Shown piece after piece: positions 32,722-40,894 of a DNA stretch of 49,921 nt. The notes beneath the pieces were generated by a model. That model had not been told where the DNA came from. It made no database searches and saw only the letters and a program-made list of their open reading frames with translations. Every line of letters starts with the position of its first letter. The first letter of the stretch is position 1. Source of the DNA: Bacillota bacterium (GTDB taxonomy: Bacteria > Bacillota > Clostridia > Tissierellales > Peptoniphilaceae); contig JAQYDN010000015.1 of NCBI GenBank assembly GCA_028724185.1, positions 1 to 49,921 on the forward strand. Reading direction: 5' to 3'. The position numbers and the translations under genes were made by a program.

Positions 32722-34077
32722 TTACTGCTCCTTCAGAAGCAGCGGCATCAGGGTCGCAACCAATCCGTAAGTTGTCGTCGGGAATGCGAAGATCATCTTG
32801 CTCAGTTCCTTGACTCCCAACTTCTCATTGATGATCAAGGTCAACAGGTCCATATAGGTGCCCGCCTCGTCGCTCATCACCGCGGCGCCGACCAGATGAT
32901 TCTTGTGGTCGATGATATACGTAATATGGGCATCCTTTTCCGCCTTGTTGAGCCAAGACATCGTTTTGCCGAAATCTACCTCTTCCACGCGGTATTCACC
33001 CGGATTGTTTCTCGCTTCCTCGATCGACACGCCTACCTGCGCGATGCGCGGCAAGGTGAATACCAGGTTCGGAATCGGCGGATACTTGATCGCGAAGTTC
33101 AACGGATTTAAAATATCCAGCGCGATATAGTTGGACTCAAATTCTGCGGTCGGCGTCAGTTTCGGGATCTTCTTATCCACGACATCCCCGGATGCGTAGA
33201 TGTGCTTTACGGATGTACGCATATGATCGTCGACTTCGATGCCTCTGCCGGAGTATTGTATGCCGATACCGTCGAGATTCATGCCGTCTACATTTGCGCG
33301 GCGTCCGACGGCGACCAGCACATAATCCGTGTCGATATGAAGTCCGTCCGCACCCTTCAGGGCGTACCCGTTTTCCGTCTTTTCGATGGATTCAACCTTG
33401 GCATTGAAGACGAAGTTCGCTCCCTGTTCCTTCATTTTATCCACTACTTTTTCTACGTACTTTTGCGGATATTGCTTAAGAATAATTTCCCCATCCGTGA
33501 CGATATCGACCTTTCTTCCGAGGCTCAAACAGATGGACGCAAATTCCATGGAGATAATGCCTCCGCCGATAAAGCTAACGTGTTCGGGAATGTCATCCAA
33601 AGATAGAAAATCTCTCGAATCGTGCATGTATTCTTTGCCGGGAATATCCAGCGGAATGTAGTTTTGTCCGGTTCCGATGACAAACTTCTTCGCCCGGTAG
33701 GTCTCCCCGTCGACCTCGATGGTGTTTTCATCCTTAAACGTCGCCTCGCCTCGGATAACTTCCAGTCCAAGTTGTTTGAACATCCCCGACATGACATCCG
33801 GCATACCGCCGATCAATTTCTTTTTGTACTGCATTAAGCTCGTCCACTCGATTTTCGGCTCTTCCTTCAGCCCGATGCCTTCGTAGCGCTTCATCGCCTC
33901 TTGCAATTCGACGGGCGAGTCGAGCAGAATTTTTGCGTTACATCCATAGTTGGTACAGGTGCCGCCCAAAAATTCCCGTTCCACGAGCGCGACTTCTTTT
34001 CCCGCCTTCTTAAGAAGTAGGGCGCCGTGCCAGCAGGCGTGGCCGCCTCCGATAAATAGTACATCATATTCTTTCAT
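32722..34077 (-). CDS. FAD-dependent pyridine nucleotide-disulfide oxidoreductase family protein
   Basis: A protein of 451 residues from MKEYDVLFIGGGHACWHGA, with AAGGAGGAATTGCG before the ATG. FAD Rossmann motif (GGGHACWHGA, 9-18), redox disulfide GGTCTNYGCNAK (about 38-49, CxxxxC), NAD motif GGGIISMEFA and the second FAD motif YASGDVVDK. In lipoamide/mercuric reductases the C-terminus carries a His-x4-Glu catalytic dyad (H-AHPT.SE). Here the aligned segment is FAFPTTTYGL, without the His or Glu. The substrate is therefore not predicted. Confidence 0.88.
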   Translation of the reverse strand: MKEYDVLFIGGGHACWHGALLLKKAGKEVALVEREFLGGTCTNYGCNAKILLDSPVELQEAMKRYEGIGLKEEPKIEWTSLMQYKKKLIGGMPDVMSGMFKQLGLEVIRGEATFKDENTIEVDGETYRAKKFVIGTGQNYIPLDIPGKEYMHDSRDFLSLDDIPEHVSFIGGGIISMEFASICLSLGRKVDIVTDGEIILKQYPQKYVEKVVDKMKEQGANFVFNAKVESIEKTENGYALKGADGLHIDTDYVLVAVGRRANVDGMNLDGIGIQYSGRGIEVDDHMRTSVKHIYASGDVVDKKIPKLTPTAEFESNYIALDILNPLNFAIKYPPIPNLVFTLPRIAQVGVSIEEARNNPGEYRVEEVDFGKTMSWLNKAEKDAHITYIIDHKNHLVGAAVMSDEAGTYMDLLTLIINEKLGVKELSKMIFAFPTTTYGLVATLMPLLLKEQ

Positions 34078-34517
34078 CGCAATTCCTCCTTGCAAAGCCG
34101 CCTCGACGGCGTACTTCACGTCTCCTATGTTCGCTATCACTTCGTAACGGACGATTAACTTTTTTATAATCCGCAAGGGATTTTGTAAAGTTCCATTTGA
34201 TGTATACCTCATTTTCGAACTTTTTATCGTCTATCTTCCGGAAATTGTCGATTCCCGCAATTTTCCGCTCTAAACGTCTCGCGTCGAGGTATCAACGTCC
34301 CTAACCCGAACCATCGAGAAACTGCGCCGATGTTCATGCTCCGGCCATGTGACTATCGAGCCGCCTTTTATGGCCGAGATGCGTGCGGCTTTCACAAAAT
34401 AAGATGTATCCTGCACACCAATGAACTGCTTTTACATGCGGATTCGGGAATAAGACCGCACAATCTGCATCCATCGAAATCGTTGAAGATGGAGTGCCGT
34501 CTATTTAATCCATCCTT
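34078..34517. other. Gene-free stretch upstream of the FAD oxidoreductase
   Basis: A 440-bp interval. Near 34160-34200 on the minus strand a TTTACA/TATAAA-like pair may be the oxidoreductase promoter, with suboptimal spacing. No other gene, RNA or repeat is recognised, and no clear terminator for corA. Confidence 0.45.
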
Positions 34518-35486
34518 TTAATCTCCAAACCAGCCTTTTTTCTTAAAATACCACAGCATGATCGCGGTGATTAAGAGAGAGACAAGCCAAAAGGAGAGGT
34601 AGCCGTAGCGCCAATTCAGTTCGGGGAAGTATTTAAAGTTCATGCCGTAGAGTCCCGTCAAAAAGCTCAGTGGACTGAAGATCGTGGCAAGGATCGTCAA
34701 GATCTTCATAATATCATTGGTGCGATTGCTCACGCTGGAGAGATAGGTATCGAGCATCCCCGAACAGATTTCACGATAGGACTCCACCAGTTCAATGGCC
34801 TGCTCGAGACGACTTGTAATGTCTTGGAAAAAGTAGCGATACGGGTGATCGATAAATTCCGGCGTGTACTGCAAATTGCGCAGGACCGTTTGATTGGGCC
34901 ATAACGTCTTTCGAATGTAGATGAGATCCTTTTTTATATTGTAGATCTGATGGAGTTCCTCTTGCTTTGGCGTCGATAAGACATTATCTTCTAAATCGTC
35001 AATTTCAAGCTCCAACGCCTCCAAGCTGTCGAATTCAATATCCAAGAGCTTGTCGATAATGAGGTGGAGAAGATACTCCACATCATAACGTTGGATGACA
35101 CGTTCCTCCTCCAAGACCTCCGTGGGATCAAAGGGATGATATTTCGGCGTGTCTAAAATGGTGACGAGTGTTTTCTCAAAGAGAAGCACGCCCAGCTGGA
35201 ATTCCTCCAGACGACGCGTCTCGTCATAGTTGTTGGCCTTGAGCGTAAAGTAAAGATAATGCCCGTGATTTTCAAACTTCGGGCGTCGACCCGTCTCGGA
35301 AACAACTTCCACCATATGATCCGTCATGCCGAAGGCGGAGAGCATTTCCTGAAAACGCGAGGCGTCAAATTGATCGATATGCAGCCACTGAAAGGCGTCT
35401 TCGCGAGGTCTAAATTCCCCGAGGCTGCTCACCGATCGATGATCAATAAATTCCCGATTGTACGTCGTCAGGACCATGGGATTCAT
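34518..35486 (-). CDS. corA: CorA family magnesium/divalent cation transporter
   Basis: A protein of 322 residues. The pore signature YGMNFKYFPE (GMN at about 282-284) lies between the two C-terminal membrane helices, after a long cytoplasmic domain with the coiled stalk helix. The C-terminus ends in a basic KKKGWFGD, as in CorA. GGAAGTG precedes the ATG. It imports Mg2+ as a homopentamer. Single gene, transcribed toward the FAD oxidoreductase. The GC content is like the rest of the chromosome, unlike the next operon. Confidence 0.95.
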   Translation of the reverse strand: MNPMVLTTYNREFIDHRSVSSLGEFRPREDAFQWLHIDQFDASRFQEMLSAFGMTDHMVEVVSETGRRPKFENHGHYLYFTLKANNYDETRRLEEFQLGVLLFEKTLVTILDTPKYHPFDPTEVLEEERVIQRYDVEYLLHLIIDKLLDIEFDSLEALELEIDDLEDNVLSTPKQEELHQIYNIKKDLIYIRKTLWPNQTVLRNLQYTPEFIDHPYRYFFQDITSRLEQAIELVESYREICSGMLDTYLSSVSNRTNDIMKILTILATIFSPLSFLTGLYGMNFKYFPELNWRYGYLSFWLVSLLITAIMLWYFKKKGWFGD

Positions 35487-35732
35487 CGTATCACTTCCTT
35501 TCCCTTACTCTTTATTTTATCGAGGATGGAATTTTAAGGTTTAGATATAGAATTAACAACGTTGTGTCGATCCTTGGGATCTATTTATCATCTTCCCGCA
35601 TCCGGACCGGATCCGCTTTAAACTAAGCCGACAGCATGGATACATGCCTATTTTTCAAAACGTCGTGTGCGGGAATATCTCCATGATATAAATTCTTTCG
35701 TTTATTACATATTCTATCACGGACAGGCCAAT

Positions 35733-35762
35733 CAAAAAACAGCTCTACTTAAGAGCTGTTTA
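35733..35762 (-). terminator. Terminator of the ABC module; left copy of a 30-bp repeat
   Basis: On the minus strand AAACAGCTCT-TAAGT-AGAGCTGTTT, followed by TTTGATT. It ends the permease transcript. The plus-strand sequence CAAAAAACAGCTCTA, four bases, AGAGCTGTTTA is repeated at 40701-40730. The rest of 35487-35815 shows no gene. Confidence 0.9.
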
Positions 35763-35815
35763 TACTGCTATTTATCTGTTCATCATTACCTAACCCTCTC
35801 AATAAGAATTTTGTA

Positions 35816-38293
35816 TTATTCCAAACTTCTAATCCTATCGACAAGGCTACTCCTACTATGTTTTTCATAAAATTTTAAAGTAAACAAAATTCCGACTATT
35901 ATATTAACCATATTAACTATTATCAGTGGATGAATCACAAAACTAAACGATGTCCATTTCACTGAACGCATTAAATCTACTAAAATAAATTTATCCACCG
36001 CGACCATAATTACTACAGAAATTAAAAGGGCTGATATGGAATAAATGAGGTTCTTCTTTACCAGGTAACTTTTAATGTCTTTTTTTGTCATACCTATCGC
36101 TTCTAATATGGATACATTCACCCTATTTTTGATGATGTCCGTGGCGATTATATTTATAAAATTTAAGACGGATATTAAAAATAAAATCACTGCAAGACCA
36201 TAACCTACAAATTCTATTAAATTTTTAAAATCTCTAAAGGAATCTACTTGTAGTTCTCTGGAATCGTAGGCAAAGTCCGGATTGCCCTCTAATTCTTTCA
36301 GTAAATTGTTAAAACTGTTTTTCTGACTCTTTTCAATATCAAAGCCGTAAGACATGATACTTTTATCGCCGGTCAACTCTCCGTATAATTTGGGAGCCAT
36401 ATAAATACATGTTTGACCTAAAACAGGACTGCTTTCATTGTCTTTATCTTCATGTATCACGGAGTAATATCGAAGTCCATTGGAAAAATTGTAATTAATT
36501 TTACCCATTACTTTGACTTCTTTACTCTTTTCTTTAAAATCGATGATTAGTTTGTCGCCTACTTTAAAGGGTGCATTTTTATCGGTCTCTTCTCCGATTA
36601 GCACATAATCGTTCAAATTCCACTTATCTCTATCAAGCTTTCCCTCTAAGAAGACTTGTTTTGATATTAAGTAATCATCCATTCCTAATAAAACCGGCGA
36701 TATTTTCTTATCCCTAATTTTTATATCCGGATAGGTGTATTCAGAACCATAGGAGTAGATGGCTCCTCCATGTTTAAACCCTTCATGTTTTTCAATTCTT
36801 TTAATATATTTTTTAGGTAGACTATCTTCGCTATTAAGGTACATATACCTAAAATATTTTGGACTTGCAATATTATAATCTGTAGAAATACTATCTGATA
36901 GGCCCTTTTCTAGATCTATATTTCCTGTATAAGTTAAAACGCTATTTAAAATAACAGCGGCTAAACTCATCGAGAGAACAATTGATATGAACCTAAATTT
37001 ATTAGAAAATACTTGTCTTCTTGCCAATTTCCATAAGGAAATGTTACGACTCTTATATTCTTTTTTTACTTCTACTTCATTGTATCTACTGGCTTCTATC
37101 GGCGAAATCTTAGAAGCATACCTCGCTGGAGTGATGACTGATAAAAATACGGTGATCAATGTAAATATGATAGAGAATAATACAATGGTAAAAATACTTA
37201 TCGCAGATAGACTGATGTCAGCTAACATAATATTAGCGGAAAATATTTTATTTAGTATTATCTTTCCAAGGATAACGCCTACTATATTTCCAACAATTAG
37301 GGACGGAATCGCTACCAACAGAGATTCCATATGGACAAGTTTTTTAATTTGTGGTTTTGTCATGCCTATGGTTTTTAATAAACCAAATAACTTTATATCT
37401 TCATTCACAGAAATTTTAAAAATATTATTTATAATTAGAAATCCCGCCAACAATGCCAATAGGACAAATAAAATAGCGGGTAAAAACGTCAAGACATCAA
37501 AGTCATCATTATTAGATAAATAGGCAAAGTTAACCCCTATACGTAATTCATTATCGGCTAAAGACTCTGGCTTATCCACTATGTCATAACCATTTCTAGC
37601 AGCAATCTTTAAAAGCTTATCTTTTATTTTCCATGAGTTATTAAGCATTACGTCCATTTCATTTTGCTTTTTGGGAAAATCCAACTGATCTGTATACGCT
37701 TTAGATAAATATATTTGTCCGACTCCGGTATTTGAATCTATGGCTTCTCTATAAGTTCCGGAAATAATAAAATCCTTCGTTTTACGATCTACAACCTCTC
37801 CCGTATGAGATTTTTCTATATTAAATGAGATCTGTATTTTCTCTCCTATCTCCCCTTTGTATCCAAGCTTTTTCGCCGTCGCTATATCAATAAAGACCTC
37901 ATCTTCTTTTTCGGGAAGGTCTCCCTTTATATCTTCCATGAATGACCAATTTAAAGCTTTTTTATCGATGGTCGATACTTCGGCCACTGTTTTTTCATCA
38001 TTGAGGTTTCCAACCAACGTCCTAACTGAATAATCTTTTATATCAGAATCCTTTGATAAAATCTCTATATCCCTATCTGAAACTTCTTTGAAAGAGCCGT
38101 GACTTATGGTACCAATCGTCTTCATCGTTTGTAATTCCATACTCTTACCGATCCCTAAAACTACGGAAAATAAGCTTGTAAATAATATACACGTAAGAGC
38201 GATGGCGACTAACAATATATTTTTTCTTTTTATATTGACATTTAATATCTTTTTTGCCAAATGTAACATATACGTTTTATTGTTGACCTTCAT
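35816..38293 (-). CDS. FtsX-type ABC transporter permease
   Basis: A protein of 825 residues from MKVNNKTYMLHLAKKI, overlapping the ATPase end by 17 bp, with GGTGG six bases before the ATG. The topology is FtsX-like: one N-terminal helix (about 28-48), a large extracellular region (50-265), three helices (about 268-390), another helix at about 430, a second extracellular part and three C-terminal helices. Two FtsX repeats are thus present. Its pairing with a MacB-like ATPase and a two-component system fits peptide-antibiotic sensing/detoxification modules. AT-rich compared with its neighbours. Confidence 0.88.
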   Translation of the reverse strand: MKVNNKTYMLHLAKKILNVNIKRKNILLVAIALTCILFTSLFSVVLGIGKSMELQTMKTIGTISHGSFKEVSDRDIEILSKDSDIKDYSVRTLVGNLNDEKTVAEVSTIDKKALNWSFMEDIKGDLPEKEDEVFIDIATAKKLGYKGEIGEKIQISFNIEKSHTGEVVDRKTKDFIISGTYREAIDSNTGVGQIYLSKAYTDQLDFPKKQNEMDVMLNNSWKIKDKLLKIAARNGYDIVDKPESLADNELRIGVNFAYLSNNDDFDVLTFLPAILFVLLALLAGFLIINNIFKISVNEDIKLFGLLKTIGMTKPQIKKLVHMESLLVAIPSLIVGNIVGVILGKIILNKIFSANIMLADISLSAISIFTIVLFSIIFTLITVFLSVITPARYASKISPIEASRYNEVEVKKEYKSRNISLWKLARRQVFSNKFRFISIVLSMSLAAVILNSVLTYTGNIDLEKGLSDSISTDYNIASPKYFRYMYLNSEDSLPKKYIKRIEKHEGFKHGGAIYSYGSEYTYPDIKIRDKKISPVLLGMDDYLISKQVFLEGKLDRDKWNLNDYVLIGEETDKNAPFKVGDKLIIDFKEKSKEVKVMGKINYNFSNGLRYYSVIHEDKDNESSPVLGQTCIYMAPKLYGELTGDKSIMSYGFDIEKSQKNSFNNLLKELEGNPDFAYDSRELQVDSFRDFKNLIEFVGYGLAVILFLISVLNFINIIATDIIKNRVNVSILEAIGMTKKDIKSYLVKKNLIYSISALLISVVIMVAVDKFILVDLMRSVKWTSFSFVIHPLIIVNMVNIIVGILFTLKFYEKHSRSSLVDRIRSLE

Positions 38294-38954
38294 TATCTTC
38301 CACCAACTTCCCATCTTCGATCCTTATGATCCTACCGGCAGCTTGGGCTACTGTGTCGTCATGAGTGATCATTAGAATCGTATTTCCAAGTTCTTTATTT
38401 ATTTTTTTAAGTAAATATACTACTTGGGAGGAAGATTTTGAATCCAGATTTCCGGTAGGCTCATCGGCTAAAATTAATGATGGTTTTGTTACCAAGGCTC
38501 TGGCTATTGCAACTCTTTGCTGCTGACCTCCGGATAGTTCGTTCGGCATTTTATGAGCCTGATCTTTAATTTCTAGGATCTCTAAAATATTTTCCACGTA
38601 TTTTCTATCGACTCTCTCACCGTCAAGTCCAAAGGGCAATATAATATTTTCATAAACATTTAGCATGGGTAATAGATTGTACGATTGGAAGACAAAGCCA
38701 ATATTTCTTCGTCTAAATATCGTCCTTTCATCATCTTTCAAATGATAGATGTCTACATCATCTATTATCACTTTTCCTTCTGTCGGATAATCAAGACCTC
38801 CGACAAGATTGAGAAGCGTTGACTTACCGGATCCGGAAGCACCTACGATTGATACGAAATCTCCGTTTTTAACTTCAAAGTTTACTCCGTCAAGCGCTTT
38901 TATAACTACCTTATTTTTATCATAATATTTCTTTAAGTTTTGAACTGCCAACAT
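38277..38954 (-). CDS. MacB/LolD-type ABC transporter ATP-binding protein
   Basis: A protein of 225 residues from MLAVQNLKKYYD; AGGAGG lies eight bases before this ATG, while the ATG six bases upstream is too close. Walker A GASGSGKST (about 39-47), Q-loop FVFQSYNLLP, signature LSGGQQQR, Walker B LILADEPTGNLDS and the H-loop ITHDD are all intact. The sequence belongs to the class that pairs with FtsX-like permeases. Translation is coupled to the permease gene. Confidence 0.94.
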   Translation of the reverse strand: MLAVQNLKKYYDKNKVVIKALDGVNFEVKNGDFVSIVGASGSGKSTLLNLVGGLDYPTEGKVIIDDVDIYHLKDDERTIFRRRNIGFVFQSYNLLPMLNVYENIILPFGLDGERVDRKYVENILEILEIKDQAHKMPNELSGGQQQRVAIARALVTKPSLILADEPTGNLDSKSSSQVVYLLKKINKELGNTILMITHDDTVAQAAGRIIRIEDGKLVEDNEGQQ

Positions 38955-38990
38955 ATTCATCACCTCCTATTCTTAGGTTAACAGCATCAT

Positions 38991-39020
38991 CTTACAAACC
39001 ACTTACAAGGGATCTTACAA
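38991..39020 (-). promoter_or_regulatory. Three direct repeats, candidate response-regulator binding sites
   Basis: CTTACAA occurs at 38991-38997, 39002-39008 and 39014-39020 (TTGTAAG on the minus strand), spaced 11 and 12 bp, one helical turn. They lie 37 bp before the ATPase start. OmpR-type regulators bind tandem direct repeats with this phasing. The regulator encoded just upstream is the obvious candidate to bind here. Confidence 0.65.
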
Positions 39021-39029
39021 ATTTGTTAG

Positions 39030-39059
39030 AAAAATAGACTTCTCATAAAGGGAAGTCTA
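39030..39059 (-). terminator. Terminator of the two-component operon
   Basis: On the minus strand TAGACTT (39053-39059) pairs with AAGTCTA (39035-39041), followed by TTTTTCT. The kinase stop codon lies in the loop. It separates the regulator operon from the ABC operon, which supports a separate inducible promoter for the latter. Confidence 0.85.
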
Positions 39060-39918
39060 CTGAAAATTTTATTCTCTTGTCGTCTAAGGATGCCTTTATC
39101 TTGCCATCATGCTTTTCAATAATTTCTCGGGCTATATATAGTCCTAAACCTAATCCGTCTTTCGATATAGAGTTCCTACCCCGATAAAATCGTTTAAAAA
39201 TATCGGGTAGATCGTTCTCTACCAGACTTTGGCATTCATTGTCTATATCGAAGTTATAATTCAGGTAAGATTTATAGACCGCCATGTTAATCGTTGTGTC
39301 TTGCGGTGCATATTTAATCGCATTATCCAATAAATTATGAATCGCTTCTTTTATCCATCTTTCATCCAGGTCTAAATATACCCTTTCAAATTTATATGAA
39401 ATATTTATATTCTTGCCGACCGCAGACTCCCTCAATTCATGTACCACCTCTTGTACTATATCCGGTAAACAAATTCTGGTTTTTTGAATAACTATAATAT
39501 CTGATTCTAGTCTTGAAGATTTTACAAGCGTTTCAATTAAAAACTTCAGTTTATCTAATTCATACTTTATGATTTCTATATATTCCCCTTTATCGGGATC
39601 CTTCTCAAGCAAAGAGATATATAGCAAGAGGTTCGTAATCGGAGTCTTTGTTTGATGTGAAATATCGGCTATCAAATCCTTGGTTTTATTTTTTTCTCGG
39701 TTTAGTTTAGATTCTCTGACTTGATTCGCATACAAAAACTTCATCAGTTTGGATTGAATCTTCGATAATTCCCTTTCATCGTAATCCGGCATGGCAAGTG
39801 TTCCTTCCATTGCCTCATCAATGTAGTTCGACAATTCCCTCATTTGCTTTCTTAAAATTACATGTCTATAGAGGATAAGTACTAAAAGTAAGCTTAAAAT
39901 TATCGCTAGTAATTCCAT
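39043..39918 (-). CDS. Sensor histidine kinase (intramembrane-sensing type)
   Basis: A protein of 291 residues. One N-terminal membrane helix (3-21) without a large extracellular loop, then a HAMP-like/coil part. The phosphoacceptor is His88 in ADISHQTKTPI; the N-box (HNLLDNAIKYA), F-box and G-box (GLGLGLYIA) of the ATPase follow. The absence of a sensor domain fits kinases that sense through a partner transporter. Its first codons overlap the response regulator by 13 bp. Confidence 0.93.
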   Translation of the reverse strand: MELLAIILSLLLVLILYRHVILRKQMRELSNYIDEAMEGTLAMPDYDERELSKIQSKLMKFLYANQVRESKLNREKNKTKDLIADISHQTKTPITNLLLYISLLEKDPDKGEYIEIIKYELDKLKFLIETLVKSSRLESDIIVIQKTRICLPDIVQEVVHELRESAVGKNINISYKFERVYLDLDERWIKEAIHNLLDNAIKYAPQDTTINMAVYKSYLNYNFDIDNECQSLVENDLPDIFKRFYRGRNSISKDGLGLGLYIAREIIEKHDGKIKASLDDKRIKFSVDFPL

Positions 39919-40559
39919 TTATAGCCTACCCCGAATACCGTATCAATAGGATTGTAAGGTTTTAACTTCGCTCTAATTCTTGAAATATTGACGCTGAGCG
40001 TATTTTTATCGATAAATTCATCATAATCACTCCAAACTAAATCAAATAATATCTCTTTAGTTAAAATTTTACTTTTATTTTTAATGAGATAGTAGAGAAT
40101 TTTGGTTTCTGTTGGCGTTAAGTCAATATGAACCCCGTCAACACAAAATTTGTTATGTTGAAAATTAAAGTTGAGTCCTTCATTTTTATAAATGATAAAA
40201 TCTTCCGTCTTATTTTTCTCAAACATTCTTTTAATTTTAGCTTTCAATATACCTAAGGAAAATGGTTTCGTTATATAATCATCGGCCCCCAATTCAATCG
40301 CAGAAATTATATAAGGTTCAAGGTCAATCGCAGATAAAACTATAATAGGCGTCGCTGAATTTTTTCTAGTGTTTTTTATTATTTCTAATCCGTCCCCATC
40401 CGGCAAATTCATATCTAATAGAATTAGATCTACATTATAAATATGTGTTATTGAATCCTGTAGCGTATAAGAAGAGATAAGTTCATAGTCATTTTCTAAA
40501 GATATGGATAGGCCTTTATTTAAATTTTTGTCGTCTTCGATTATTAATACTTTCTTCAT
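39906..40559 (-). CDS. OmpR/PhoB family response regulator
   Basis: A protein of 217 residues. Receiver domain with acidic pair (IIEDDK, 7-10), phosphoacceptor Asp49 (DLILLDMNLPDG), Ser/Thr (IIVLSA) and Lys (YITKPFS). The winged helix has LTPTETKILYYLIKNK and VNISRIRAKLKPY, followed by GVGYKWNY. It forms the regulatory half with the overlapping kinase gene, and probably switches on the ABC genes through the three repeats at 38991-39020. Confidence 0.95.
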   Translation of the reverse strand: MKKVLIIEDDKNLNKGLSISLENDYELISSYTLQDSITHIYNVDLILLDMNLPDGDGLEIIKNTRKNSATPIIVLSAIDLEPYIISAIELGADDYITKPFSLGILKAKIKRMFEKNKTEDFIIYKNEGLNFNFQHNKFCVDGVHIDLTPTETKILYYLIKNKSKILTKEILFDLVWSDYDEFIDKNTLSVNISRIRAKLKPYNPIDTVFGVGYKWNY

Positions 40560-40700
40560 AACGTGCCTTCCCTTTCTAAACTCAATCTCTCAACTCTAAA
40601 CATTGTATTCCGGAATTAGGGATTCTTTATTCCATCTAATGAAGGTTCTTAAAGTTTTAATCATTCGACTCTATTTATACCATCCTATATTTTAGTATAG

Positions 40701-40730
40701 CAAAAAACAGCTCTATGGAAGAGCTGTTTA
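40701..40730 (-). terminator. Terminator of the rRNA methyltransferase gene; right copy of the 30-bp repeat
   Basis: On the minus strand AAACAGCTCT-TCCAT-AGAGCTGTTT, then TTTGC. It closes the rlmD transcript. It differs from the copy at 35733-35762 only in the loop. A shared TTCATCATT follows a few bases downstream on the plus strand in both. The rest of 40560-40894 is AT-rich and holds the regulator promoter region; no gene is seen. Confidence 0.9.
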
Positions 40731-40894
40731 CTTATTCATCATTTTCCCTCATCTCGATTTAAACCTATCTTTTAGATTTTCATCCTATACGATTATTTTC
40801 GCCACTCTTGATAATATAAAAAATCTTCAAGATCTTTTTCTCAACTTGAGTAATTTTCTTCTTTAAAGTTCTATTCCGGATCATTTATTTTGGC

